Assembly (NCBI RefSeq): GCF_021440195.1
Contig: NZ_JAJTSZ010000001.1
Coordinates: 124,001-188,000, forward strand
DNA from: Dyadobacter sp. CY356
GTDB lineage: Bacteria > Bacteroidota > Bacteroidia > Cytophagales > Spirosomataceae
Direction of reading: 5' to 3'
Length of the DNA: 64,000 nt
Shown here: piece by piece, positions 7,836 to 16,106 of the stretch
How the letters are laid out: each line of letters opens with the position of its first letter
Numbering within the stretch: the first letter of the stretch is position 1
Position numbers and translations under genes: made by a program
The notes under the pieces: generated by a model
The model's database searches: none
What the model was told of the DNA's origin: nothing
Seen by the model: only the letters and a program-made list of their open reading frames with translations

Positions 7836-9989
7836 ATGAAAACATTTTTACTTTCCCTCCCGATAATTTGTCTGACATTAACTACACTCGCACAAACAAT
7901 AATATCCGGCAAGATTTCAGACCAAAAAGGATCTGGAATCCCTGGCGCTAATATTCTGATCAAAGGCACATACGACGGAACTTCCTCGGACGCGGATGGA
8001 AATTTTAAATTTGAAACATCGGAAACAGGAAAACATTTGCTGGTTTTTCAGGCAATGGGTTATAAACCGCAGGAACGTGAAATTGAATGCTCGGGTCTTC
8101 CAGTAAGTTTTCAGATTTCACTATCTGAAAACATCAATATGTTGACGGCTGTAACCATCACGGCGGGGGCTATGGAAGCTAGTGATACCAAAAAGGCAGT
8201 TGTGTTGAAACCGCTTGACATTGTAACTACGTCCGGAGCGATGGGGAATATTACAGCCGCCTTACTCACTTTGCCCGGAACGTCAACCGTCGGTAACGAT
8301 GGAAGATTGTTTGTCAGGGGTGGTGACGCATCAGAAACTTCAATTTTTATAGACGGCTTACAAGTTGGAAATGCCTACGGAAGCACGGCAGCCAACGTGC
8401 CGACACGTAACCGTTTCAGTCCCAATTTATTCAAAGGCTCTTTTTTTAGCACAGGCGGTTATTCGGCCGAATATGGACAGGCACTCTCGTCTGCACTTGC
8501 TTTGAATACGCTGGATCTACCGCTTCGGAATCAGGGCGATTTGAGTATCATGTCTCTGGGTGGTGGATATACACAGACATTGGTAAAAGAAAATAACGCA
8601 CTGACAGCAACTGCCAATTATTACAATCTGGCACCGTATCAATCGCTGATCAGCCAAAAATTTGACTGGGAAAAAAGTCCTTCGAACTGGGATACGGAGG
8701 TTTCGCTCAGACATAAGTGGGGGAAAGCAGGTTTTCTGAAAGCGTATGCGCATACCGAAGGAAGCGATATGACGATATGGCAACCGGTTGCTGGTGAATC
8801 GGGCAGGGGTGACCGGGTTCACATCAACAACCGTTATTCTTATGGCAATCTTTCATTTCGCCAGTCCGGGAAACATGATTGGTTTTTCTATGGCGGATTG
8901 GCCTATTCGCACAACCGTGATGCGATCAATTTAAATTACGTTCCTGTTCGTCAGGTGAATCAGCTTGGTCATGCTAAGGTGGTAGCTGTTAAAGATTTCA
9001 GTCCTCAGTTTTCGTTAAAAAATGGCATAGAATATTACTTGAAATCATATTCAGAGGAATTGGTTGATGACCATTTGAAACGCAGCATTACTGATAATCA
9101 GCTTACCCATTTTATTGAAACGGATTATTATTTCAGTAACCGGCTGATATTCAGAGGTGGATTGAGGTCCGGGTATAGTACTGCCGCAAAACAATTATGG
9201 CTGGATCCGCGGATTTCACTGGCTTATAAATTAAATAACCAGGGACAGTTTTCAATTGCTGCCGGGAAATTCCATCAGCTTCCTGATGAAAAATTGAGAG
9301 TGTTACAGAACAATCTTCAAAACGCAGAAGCCAGTCATTATATACTTAACTATTTCATTGTCAATAATAACAGGACATTCCGGGCGGAGGCATTTTATAA
9401 AACTTATGACAACTTGTCAACTTACAACGGAACCGATCTTGCACCGGTAAATATTACTCAGAAAGGCTCCGGATATGCAAGAGGTGCAGACTTTTTCTAC
9501 CGTGACAAGACAAGTTTTAAGAATACGGATTTTTGGATTACATACAGTTTTGTCGATAGCAAACGCCGGTATTCAGTTTTTGAAACAAAAGTGCAGCCGT
9601 CTTTTGCGCCAAAGCATAATGGCTCTGTGGTTATCAAACATTTTGTCGGCGCTTTAAAGTCTCAGCTTGGCACTTCCTGGTCATGGAACAATGGCTATAC
9701 CTACAACGATCCCAACCTTGCCGGCGAAATGCAGCGCAAAACCAGAGCGTATAGCGACCTGAGTATCAGCTGGAGTTATTTGCCTCGACCGAATATAATA
9801 CTGCACGCTGCATGTTCAAATATTCTTGGAAGGAATAATGTGTTTGGTTATAAATATGCATCACAGCCTGATGAAGCTGGTTACTTTGCCAGAATTCCTG
9901 TTGGGCAAGGAGCAACCAGAATGGCTTTTATAGGTTTGTTTATCACCTTTTCTCACGATAAAAATGCAAATCAGCTCAATAATTTATAA
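7836..9989 (+). CDS. TonB-dependent receptor with carboxypeptidase-like N-terminal domain
   Basis: 717 aa outer-membrane receptor. Order of parts: signal peptide (about 1-20, ending LAQ), carboxypeptidase-regulatory-like beta domain (about 22-105, GKISDQKGSGIPGANILIKG), plug domain (about 115-225, with FVRGGDASETSIFIDG), then a beta barrel ending on aromatic-rich strands. At 717 aa it is much shorter than SusC proteins, and it has no SusD partner, which points to a siderophore, cofactor or small-ligand receptor. The ligand cannot be read. It heads a cluster with a TPR protein and a LytS/LytTR pair; the 94-bp gap to the next gene contains no terminator, so co-transcription is possible. Confidence 0.9.
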   Translation: MKTFLLSLPIICLTLTTLAQTIISGKISDQKGSGIPGANILIKGTYDGTSSDADGNFKFETSETGKHLLVFQAMGYKPQEREIECSGLPVSFQISLSENINMLTAVTITAGAMEASDTKKAVVLKPLDIVTTSGAMGNITAALLTLPGTSTVGNDGRLFVRGGDASETSIFIDGLQVGNAYGSTAANVPTRNRFSPNLFKGSFFSTGGYSAEYGQALSSALALNTLDLPLRNQGDLSIMSLGGGYTQTLVKENNALTATANYYNLAPYQSLISQKFDWEKSPSNWDTEVSLRHKWGKAGFLKAYAHTEGSDMTIWQPVAGESGRGDRVHINNRYSYGNLSFRQSGKHDWFFYGGLAYSHNRDAINLNYVPVRQVNQLGHAKVVAVKDFSPQFSLKNGIEYYLKSYSEELVDDHLKRSITDNQLTHFIETDYYFSNRLIFRGGLRSGYSTAAKQLWLDPRISLAYKLNNQGQFSIAAGKFHQLPDEKLRVLQNNLQNAEASHYILNYFIVNNNRTFRAEAFYKTYDNLSTYNGTDLAPVNITQKGSGYARGADFFYRDKTSFKNTDFWITYSFVDSKRRYSVFETKVQPSFAPKHNGSVVIKHFVGALKSQLGTSWSWNNGYTYNDPNLAGEMQRKTRAYSDLSISWSYLPRPNIILHAACSNILGRNNVFGYKYASQPDEAGYFARIPVGQGATRMAFIGLFITFSHDKNANQLNNL

Positions 9990-10083
9990 TCATAAACACA
10001 AAGATTTTCTCAATTCAGTTTCTATTAAACAAAAGTTCTAATCAAGTTTTTACAATGCTTTCCAACTTTTAAATCGATAAAAA

Positions 10084-10737
10084 ATGAAAAAGTCACTGTT
10101 AACCATCATGTTTATTATTTGTGCGGTTATAACAACTTTTGCACAGGATTCTGCTTATCAAAAAGCCATGAAAAAGGAAATTGACAAACTGGATGCTGCT
10201 GATTCTTTGCATAAATTTCAGCAGTCAGCCAACGGTTTTGCCCGGATCAGCCAGTTAAATCCTAATGAATGGCAGCCATATTATTACAATGCTCTTGCCT
10301 GTATTTATCAGGGACTGGATAATTCACTGGACCTTAACAAAAAAGATGAAGTCCTTGCGAAAGCAGAAGAACTTATCAAAAAAGCTGATGCGATTTCACC
10401 CAACAATTCAGAAATCGTAACACTCGAAGGTTTCAAAATTATGGCAGAAGTAAGTGCAGATCCTGCCAGTCGCGGACAAAGCTTGTCGGGCGCAGTGATG
10501 TCAACTTTTGGAAAAGCAATGAAAATGGATCCTCAGAACCCAAGAGCAGCACTTTTGATGGGACAAATGGAATTTGGCCTGGCCAGATTTTTTAAATCCG
10601 GTACTGAAAAAGCATGTGGATTGGTGAAACAAAGTCAGGCTATATTTGCAGCCCAGGACGATGAAGCTTTGAAAGCAAAACTGGCGCCAACCTGGGGAAG
10701 ACCACTTGCTGAAAAGTCTGCAAAAGCTTGTCAGTAA
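10084..10737 (+). CDS. Exported TPR-like protein
   Basis: 217 aa with a Sec signal peptide (about 1-20, ending TFAQ). The rest is alpha-helical. Spaced LNPNEWQPYYYNALACIYQG, ISPNNSEIVTLEGF and MDPQNPRAALLMGQ segments look like degenerate TPR units. Such small periplasmic TPR proteins often follow TonB receptors in this phylum. Its end lies 38 bp before the histidine kinase gene, so it likely belongs to the same operon as 7836-12618. Function is unknown beyond probable protein-protein contact. Confidence 0.78.
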   Translation: MKKSLLTIMFIICAVITTFAQDSAYQKAMKKEIDKLDAADSLHKFQQSANGFARISQLNPNEWQPYYYNALACIYQGLDNSLDLNKKDEVLAKAEELIKKADAISPNNSEIVTLEGFKIMAEVSADPASRGQSLSGAVMSTFGKAMKMDPQNPRAALLMGQMEFGLARFFKSGTEKACGLVKQSQAIFAAQDDEALKAKLAPTWGRPLAEKSAKACQ

Positions 10738-10775
10738 AACTTTGAAATATTACATTGGAAAAACAAACGGATCAT

Positions 10776-11843
10776 ATGGCATCTTCAATAAGAGGCTCAA
10801 AACAATTCTGGAATTTCTCCCCGGCCTTTTTTGGTGTGAATTTGATTATTGCCGCTGTAATTACAGTATTACTTTGTCCTTCCTGTTTTACCTCAACATC
10901 AGGCATATTATCCGTAGCCAGCGACTTTTTATACTCTTTTATTTTGTCATGCATATTGAGCTACGGTGGTTTTCTGGCAGAATATTATTTTGATAAGAAA
11001 ATGCCCTGGATTCAATATCCACTCAAACGGCTGATTTTAGAAAGTACTAGCTATATTCTGTATGTTTTTGTTACAAGTTATATCATATTATTTTTAATCG
11101 AATTCCTGATAAGACAGTCTTTTTCGATCAATAATGTTCCCTGGAAATGGCTGATGGTACATACCAGATTGCCCATGCAGATTTCCGTAATTATTGCATT
11201 TGTACTGATCAGCCGGTCTTTTTTGCTGGAATGGCGTAAGTCGGCAATTGAGGCTGAACAATTGAAAACGCAGCAATATGCCCGGCAATACCAGACTTTG
11301 AAGGATCAGTTGAACCCGCATTTTTTGTTTAATTCCTTTAATGTTCTGAGCAATCTGGTTTATGAAAATTCGGATACAGCGGCCAGGTTTATCAGGCAAT
11401 TATCTAAAATTTATCGATACGTTTTGGAAGTTCAACAAGAGAAACTGGTCAAACTTTCCAGCGAACTTGAATTTGCAGAAAACTTTCTTTCACTTCAAAA
11501 AATAAGGTTTGAAGAGGGTTTGCTATATACAATTGAAGTTAGTCCAAAAGCGGATTTTTATCTTCCACCGCTTTCGCTGCAAATGTTGCTGGAAAACGCA
11601 ATCAAGCACAACGTTGCGTCCATGGCCGATCCGTTATTTATTGAAATTCTGCTGGAAGAAAATCAACTGACCGTTAAAAATAACCTGCAACTGAAAAGTA
11701 GTTTGTCCGAGGAATCCACAGGAATCGGCCTTTCCAATATTCGCAAAAGATATGAATTGCTTACCGAAGAGGCTGTATTAATTAAAGAAACGGCTGATTA
11801 TTTCATTGTGAAACTTCCATTAATAAAAAATCCGCAAGTTTAA
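10776..11843 (+). CDS. LytS-type sensor histidine kinase
   Basis: 355 aa from ATG 10776; a TTG at 10755 would add seven residues. Four or so hydrophobic segments occupy about residues 20-150. A short coiled linker (AEQLKTQQYARQYQTL) follows, then the His_kinase domain of the LytS/YehU family. The phospho-acceptor is H182 in LKDQLNPHFLFNSFNVLSNL, and an N-box (LLENAIKHNV) and a G-box (GIGLSNIRKRY) form the ATPase part. It ends 22 bp before its LytTR response regulator, the usual pairing. The signal is unknown; the preceding TonB receptor and TPR protein suggest an envelope-linked cue. Confidence 0.93.
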   Translation: MASSIRGSKQFWNFSPAFFGVNLIIAAVITVLLCPSCFTSTSGILSVASDFLYSFILSCILSYGGFLAEYYFDKKMPWIQYPLKRLILESTSYILYVFVTSYIILFLIEFLIRQSFSINNVPWKWLMVHTRLPMQISVIIAFVLISRSFLLEWRKSAIEAEQLKTQQYARQYQTLKDQLNPHFLFNSFNVLSNLVYENSDTAARFIRQLSKIYRYVLEVQQEKLVKLSSELEFAENFLSLQKIRFEEGLLYTIEVSPKADFYLPPLSLQMLLENAIKHNVASMADPLFIEILLEENQLTVKNNLQLKSSLSEESTGIGLSNIRKRYELLTEEAVLIKETADYFIVKLPLIKNPQV

Positions 11844-11865
11844 ATTTTGCCAGACAACTAAAAAA

Positions 11866-12618
11866 ATGCGAATACTGATCATTGAGGACGAAAATATGGC
11901 GGCCCGACGCCTGATCAAGTTGATAAACGATTCCATACCAGACTGTGAGATTTTTGGTAATCTGGATACGGTCACTTCTGCTGTGGATTGGCTGAATCAT
12001 AATCCACAGCCCGATCTGATTTTCCTTGATATACAACTGGCAGACGGAATCAGTTTCGAGATTTTTGAGCACGTAAAAGTTACCTCGCCCATTATTTTTT
12101 GCACCGCTTTTGACCAATATGCGATCAAGGCATTCAAGTTAAACAGTATCGATTATCTGTTAAAACCAGTCGATCCGGACGAGTTGAAAAACGCTTTGGA
12201 TAAATTTCAATCAGGAAGAAAAGCACCGGAAATTACGCTGGATCAAATTCGGGTTTTATTACAACCTGTTCAAAAGGTATACAAAAACCGTTTTCTGGTA
12301 AAAACCGGAGAACGTATCCAGACAATCGCAATTGACGAAATCGGTACATTTTATAGTGAAGATAAAGTCACTTTTTTGATGACCAGACAAGGCAAAAAGT
12401 TTATCATCGATTATACGCTCGACGAAGTTGAAAACTTACTGGATCCGGAATTGTTTTTCAGATTAAACCGAAAATACATCAGCTCAGTCGGTGCGATAAA
12501 AGGTGTTTTTACCTATTCAAACAGTAGGCTTAAAATACTGCTTGAAAATTCCAGTGATAACGATATCTTGATAAGTCGTGAAAAGATGGCTGCGTTTAAA
12601 AGCTGGCTGGGGCAATGA
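11866..12618 (+). CDS. LytTR-family response regulator
   Basis: 250 aa. The receiver domain (about 1-120) has acidic residues EDE at 7-9, the phosphorylation site D55 in LIFLDIQLADG, the conserved T in FCTAFDQYA and K in LLKPVD. The LytTR DNA-binding domain occupies about 140-248 (FLVKTGERIQTIAIDEIGTF through RLNRKYISSVGAI). LytTR proteins bind paired 9-bp direct repeats as dimers. It is the second gene of a kinase-regulator pair. A hairpin follows at 12671-12699. All key residues are intact. Confidence 0.94.
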   Translation: MRILIIEDENMAARRLIKLINDSIPDCEIFGNLDTVTSAVDWLNHNPQPDLIFLDIQLADGISFEIFEHVKVTSPIIFCTAFDQYAIKAFKLNSIDYLLKPVDPDELKNALDKFQSGRKAPEITLDQIRVLLQPVQKVYKNRFLVKTGERIQTIAIDEIGTFYSEDKVTFLMTRQGKKFIIDYTLDEVENLLDPELFFRLNRKYISSVGAIKGVFTYSNSRLKILLENSSDNDILISREKMAAFKSWLGQ

Positions 12619-12670
12619 GTAATAGCAAATAAAAATCCATAAGATACCCGAAGACATTTTCCAAGCCACT

Positions 12671-12699
12671 CGTCCGACGGCTTTTTTTGCTGTCGGACG
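12671..12699. terminator. Strong intergenic hairpin after the LytTR gene
   Basis: CGTCCGAC (12671-12678) and GTCGGACG (12692-12699) pair perfectly and extend three more pairs to a loop of seven T. No T-run follows the stem, so it is not a standard intrinsic terminator. It may stabilise the 3' end. The rest of 12619-12952 holds nothing I can name. Confidence 0.45.
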
Positions 12700-12952
12700 G
12701 GTTTAAAAACCGGCATAAATGTTAAAATCCAAAATTAAAACCCACAAACCCTATCTCAAATCCCTTCATAAATCCATTGACTTTTCTACAGTAATAATAG
12801 ATCTTTACAAAAGCCAGGCGGTATTATTGTGGTTTGCCAACAAACATTAGTACATTAAAATGTAATCGCTGAAATTCCAGATCACTGGAACGAAAGTTGC
12901 GCTTATAACCCTGGTGAACTGTATCATTCAATAGAAATCAATACCTATTCAT

Positions 12953-14692
12953 ATGTCAAAAAAAGTAGCAGAACAACTGACGGATATGCTCGTTCAGGCA
13001 GGTATCAAACGGATTTATGCAGTAACAGGCGACAGTCTGAATGAGTTGAATGATGCGGTAAGAAAAAATCCGGATATAAAATGGATTCATGTAAGACATG
13101 AAGAAGCCGGGGCATACGCCGCCGCGGCAGAAGCCGAACTTAATGGTTTGGCTTGTTGCGCAGGCAGCAGCGGACCAGGTCATGTGCATTTGATCAACGG
13201 ACTTTATGATGCGCACCGCGCAGGAGCATCGGTTTTGGCAATTGCATCAACTTGTGCTACCGTGGAATTTGGAAGCGGATATTTTCAGGAAACAAATACA
13301 ATCAAACTTTTCGACGATTGCAGTTATTATAACCAGATAGCGGCCACACCAGCCCAGCTGCCAAGAATGACGCAAGCCGCATTGCAACACGCCATCCAGC
13401 AAAAAGGCGTGGCGGTGTTAGGTTTGCCGGGCGATGTGAGCGCTATGGATGCAGTAGAAAATATCACTGCCGACAAAAATTATTTTTCCAAATCCCAGAT
13501 CAGGCCAAATGATGATGACCTTCTGGCTTTGGCAAATCTGATCAACAAACATAAAAAAGTCACGATTTTCTGTGGAATCGGTGCGTCGGATGCGCATGAC
13601 GAAGTTGTGGAATTGGCTGCGTTATTGAAGGCTCCGGTCGGGTACTCGTTCCGCGGGAAAATGGGTATTCAATATGACAATCCTTATGAAGTTGGAATGA
13701 CTGGTTTGCTCGGATTACCTTCCGCATATCACGCTATGCATGAAAGTGACCTGGTGATTTTGCTCGGAACTGATTTTCCATACACACCTTTTATTCCGCA
13801 GGATAAAGTTTTGGTACAGATCGATACGCGTCCTGAAAGACTGGGAAGAAGGGCGAAACTGGAAATGGGCTTGCATGGAGATACCAAATCGACAATCAAG
13901 GCACTTTTGCCACTTCTGAAAATCAAGGAAGATGAAAGTTTTTTAAAAGCGCAGCTGCATATTTATGAAAAGGTAAAAGATCATTTGCAGACCTACGTTG
14001 AAGACAAAGGCAAAAAAAATGCGATCCACCCGGAATCCGTTGCTGCCGAAATTAATAAGCTGGCTACGCAGGATGCCATATTTACGGTGGATACCGGTAT
14101 GTGCTGTGTCTGGGCTTCCCGGTATATTCAGGCAACCGGAAAACGGAGTATGGTTGGGTCTTTCACGCATGGTTCTATGGCCAATGCCATGCCGCACGCA
14201 ATTGGTGCCGCGCTGGCCTGTCCGGATCGTCAGGTAGTTGCTTTTTGTGGTGACGGCGGTATTTCCATGTTGCTTGGGGATTTGGCCACGATCAAACAAT
14301 ACAATCTTCCGATCAAAATCGTAGTATTTAATAATCGTTCGCTGGGCATGGTGAAGCTTGAAATGGAAGTGGCCGGTTTGCCTGATTCTGAAACAGATAT
14401 GGTAAATCCGGAATTTGCATTGGTGGCAGAAGCAATGGGGATAAAAGGAATAACAATCAACGATCCGGACAATCTGGAATCCGGTTTGAAGGAAGCATTT
14501 CTTTATAATGGGCCGGTTTTGGTGAATGTGATGACGGATCCAAATGCGCTGGCCATGCCCCCAAAAATTGAATTGAAAATGATGACTGGAATGGCGCTGT
14601 CCATGACCAGACTAATGCTTGGCGGAAAGTTTGAGGAAGTTTTGGATACTGTAAAGTCTAATTATAAACATTTAGAAGGTTTACTGGATTAA
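12953..14692 (+). CDS. poxB: Thiamine-diphosphate pyruvate dehydrogenase (quinone), PoxB type
   Basis: 579 aa, close to E. coli PoxB (572 aa). The family oxidatively decarboxylates pyruvate to acetate and CO2 and passes electrons to quinone, using ThDP and FAD. The catalytic glutamate is E50 in VRHEEAGAYAAAAEAELNG. The ThDP-binding motif begins at G433-D434-G435 (CGDGGISMLLGDLATI) and ends with the FNNRSLGMVK asparagines about 27 residues later. The FAD-linked middle domain (about 190-345) includes VTIFCGIGASDAH. An acetolactate synthase is less likely given the C-terminal alpha-helical tail and the lack of a small-subunit gene. It is monocistronic, closed by a terminator at 14710-14758. Confidence 0.88.
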   Translation: MSKKVAEQLTDMLVQAGIKRIYAVTGDSLNELNDAVRKNPDIKWIHVRHEEAGAYAAAAEAELNGLACCAGSSGPGHVHLINGLYDAHRAGASVLAIASTCATVEFGSGYFQETNTIKLFDDCSYYNQIAATPAQLPRMTQAALQHAIQQKGVAVLGLPGDVSAMDAVENITADKNYFSKSQIRPNDDDLLALANLINKHKKVTIFCGIGASDAHDEVVELAALLKAPVGYSFRGKMGIQYDNPYEVGMTGLLGLPSAYHAMHESDLVILLGTDFPYTPFIPQDKVLVQIDTRPERLGRRAKLEMGLHGDTKSTIKALLPLLKIKEDESFLKAQLHIYEKVKDHLQTYVEDKGKKNAIHPESVAAEINKLATQDAIFTVDTGMCCVWASRYIQATGKRSMVGSFTHGSMANAMPHAIGAALACPDRQVVAFCGDGGISMLLGDLATIKQYNLPIKIVVFNNRSLGMVKLEMEVAGLPDSETDMVNPEFALVAEAMGIKGITINDPDNLESGLKEAFLYNGPVLVNVMTDPNALAMPPKIELKMMTGMALSMTRLMLGGKFEEVLDTVKSNYKHLEGLLD

Positions 14693-14709
14693 TAATTGAT
14701 ATAACAGAA

Positions 14710-14758
14710 AAAAAATGGTTGGACTAATTCGGTTTCCGGATTAATCCAACCATTTTTT
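14710..14758 (+). terminator. Intrinsic terminator after poxB
   Basis: ATGGTTGGACTAAT pairs with ATTAATCCAACCAT (one bulge) around a GC-rich loop and runs into six T. It is A-rich on the left, so it may work in both directions. Confidence 0.8.
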
Positions 14759-14784
14759 ACATGTAATTTTAATCAAAAAAAATC

Positions 14785-15780
14785 ATGACAAAGGCATTCA
14801 AAGCTTTATATATAAGCCAGGAAGAGGGAAAGTTCAAAAAGGAAATTAAAGCGTTAAATATTTCTGATCTTCCGGAAAACGATGTGCTCATCAGGGTGAG
14901 TTACTCATCATTGAATTATAAGGATGCTTTATCGGCGTCTGGTAATAAGGGCGTAACCCGGAAATTCCCACATGTGCCCGGAATTGATGCCGCCGGAATT
15001 GTAGTGAAATCCAGCACAAAAGATTTTAAAGAAGGCGACTTGGTTCTGGTAACCGGATTTGACCTGGGCATGAATACCTGGGGTGGTTTTGGTGAATATA
15101 TCAGCGTTCCCTCCTCCTGGATTGTGGCCTTGCCGGATGGTCTTTCATTATTGGAAGCGATGCGTTTTGGGACGGCAGGTTTAACAGCCGGTTTATCCGT
15201 TGAAAAAGTAATCACCGGCGGAATCACGCCCGATCAGGGCGAAATAATAGTAAGCGGCGCAACAGGAGGGGTTGGCAGTATGGCCACGGCCATTTTATCA
15301 AAATTGGGTTTTGATGTTGCGGCGATTTCCGGGAAAAACGAAAATGATTTTCTGACCTCTGCACTCGGTGCCAGTCAAATCTTAAAACGCGATGAATTTA
15401 TTGAAAAATATAACAGTAAACCTTTGTCATCATCTGATTTTGCAGCTGGGATCGATAATGTGGGTGGTCCGACTTTGTCCGGAATTTTGAAATCTGTAAA
15501 GCAAAATGGAATTGTCACCTGCTGTGGGAACGTCTCTTCGGCGGATTTGAATACTTCTGTTTTTCCATTCATTTTACGCGGTATCACACTGACGGGAATC
15601 GATTCCGCCCAGGCTTCTATGGCTTTGCGAAAAAAAGTTTGGCAGTTGCTGGCAAAAGATTGGAAACCGGTTCATCTTGATATGATGGTTCAGGAAATTG
15701 GTCTGGATGAATTGGCAGATAAGCTGGAAGAATTATTAAAGGGACAAGCAAAGGGAAGATATGTGCTGAAACACGATTAG
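14785..15780 (+). CDS. YhdH/YhfP (AcuI-like) quinone oxidoreductase
   Basis: 331 aa, NADPH-dependent medium-chain reductase. The N-terminal GroES-like fold (SYSSLNYKDALSASGNKGVT and FPHVPGIDAAGIV) and the Rossmann signature SGATGGVGSMATAILSKLGF (about residues 155-175) fit the YhdH/YhfP subgroup. AcuI, its best-known member, reduces acryloyl-CoA to propionyl-CoA. No zinc-binding cysteines are seen, as expected for this subgroup. It is likely monocistronic, between terminators at 14710-14758 and 15797-15847. The substrate here is not certain. Confidence 0.9.
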   Translation: MTKAFKALYISQEEGKFKKEIKALNISDLPENDVLIRVSYSSLNYKDALSASGNKGVTRKFPHVPGIDAAGIVVKSSTKDFKEGDLVLVTGFDLGMNTWGGFGEYISVPSSWIVALPDGLSLLEAMRFGTAGLTAGLSVEKVITGGITPDQGEIIVSGATGGVGSMATAILSKLGFDVAAISGKNENDFLTSALGASQILKRDEFIEKYNSKPLSSSDFAAGIDNVGGPTLSGILKSVKQNGIVTCCGNVSSADLNTSVFPFILRGITLTGIDSAQASMALRKKVWQLLAKDWKPVHLDMMVQEIGLDELADKLEELLKGQAKGRYVLKHD

Positions 15781-15796
15781 CAATCGAGTGGATTAG

Positions 15797-15847
15797 AAAT
15801 AGCCAGGATATAGGATCAACGACCTATTACTCGGGCTATTTCTTTTT
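15797..15847 (+). terminator. Intrinsic terminator after the AcuI-like gene
   Basis: AAATAGCC (15797-15804) pairs with GGCTATTT (about 15834-15841), with an inner ATAGG/CCTAT stem, followed by a T-rich run. The remaining bases to 16106 hold only AT-rich DNA that probably contains the promoter of the next operon. Confidence 0.65.
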
Positions 15848-16106
15848 AGGATTATTTTATTTGAATATATGATAATTTATAAGTGAAAATGGGTTTGGTT
15901 AATCTTTTATTAAGCATTCTGTTAATCCCCTGCGCCTAACTTGGCTGAAAATTATTCCGGTTGCTATCACGACTGATTCGCCTTTTTACTTTTATTAAAT
16001 ATTTACAAATAAAAATGATTAGAGTATTCTTTTTCGATTCTTATCTAAGTGTCACCTTTCTTTTATTTTCAATCACTACTTTTTGATAAGGTATCTAATC
16101 ATTCAC

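Noticed and set aside
7836-12618. The short TonB receptor as part of a SusC/SusD polysaccharide locus
   Set aside because: No SusD, no glycoside hydrolase and only 717 aa, with no STN domain; a small-ligand receptor is more likely.
12953-14692. Acetolactate synthase as the identity of the thiamine-diphosphate enzyme
   Set aside because: Length, the C-terminal tail and the absence of a regulatory small subunit fit PoxB better.
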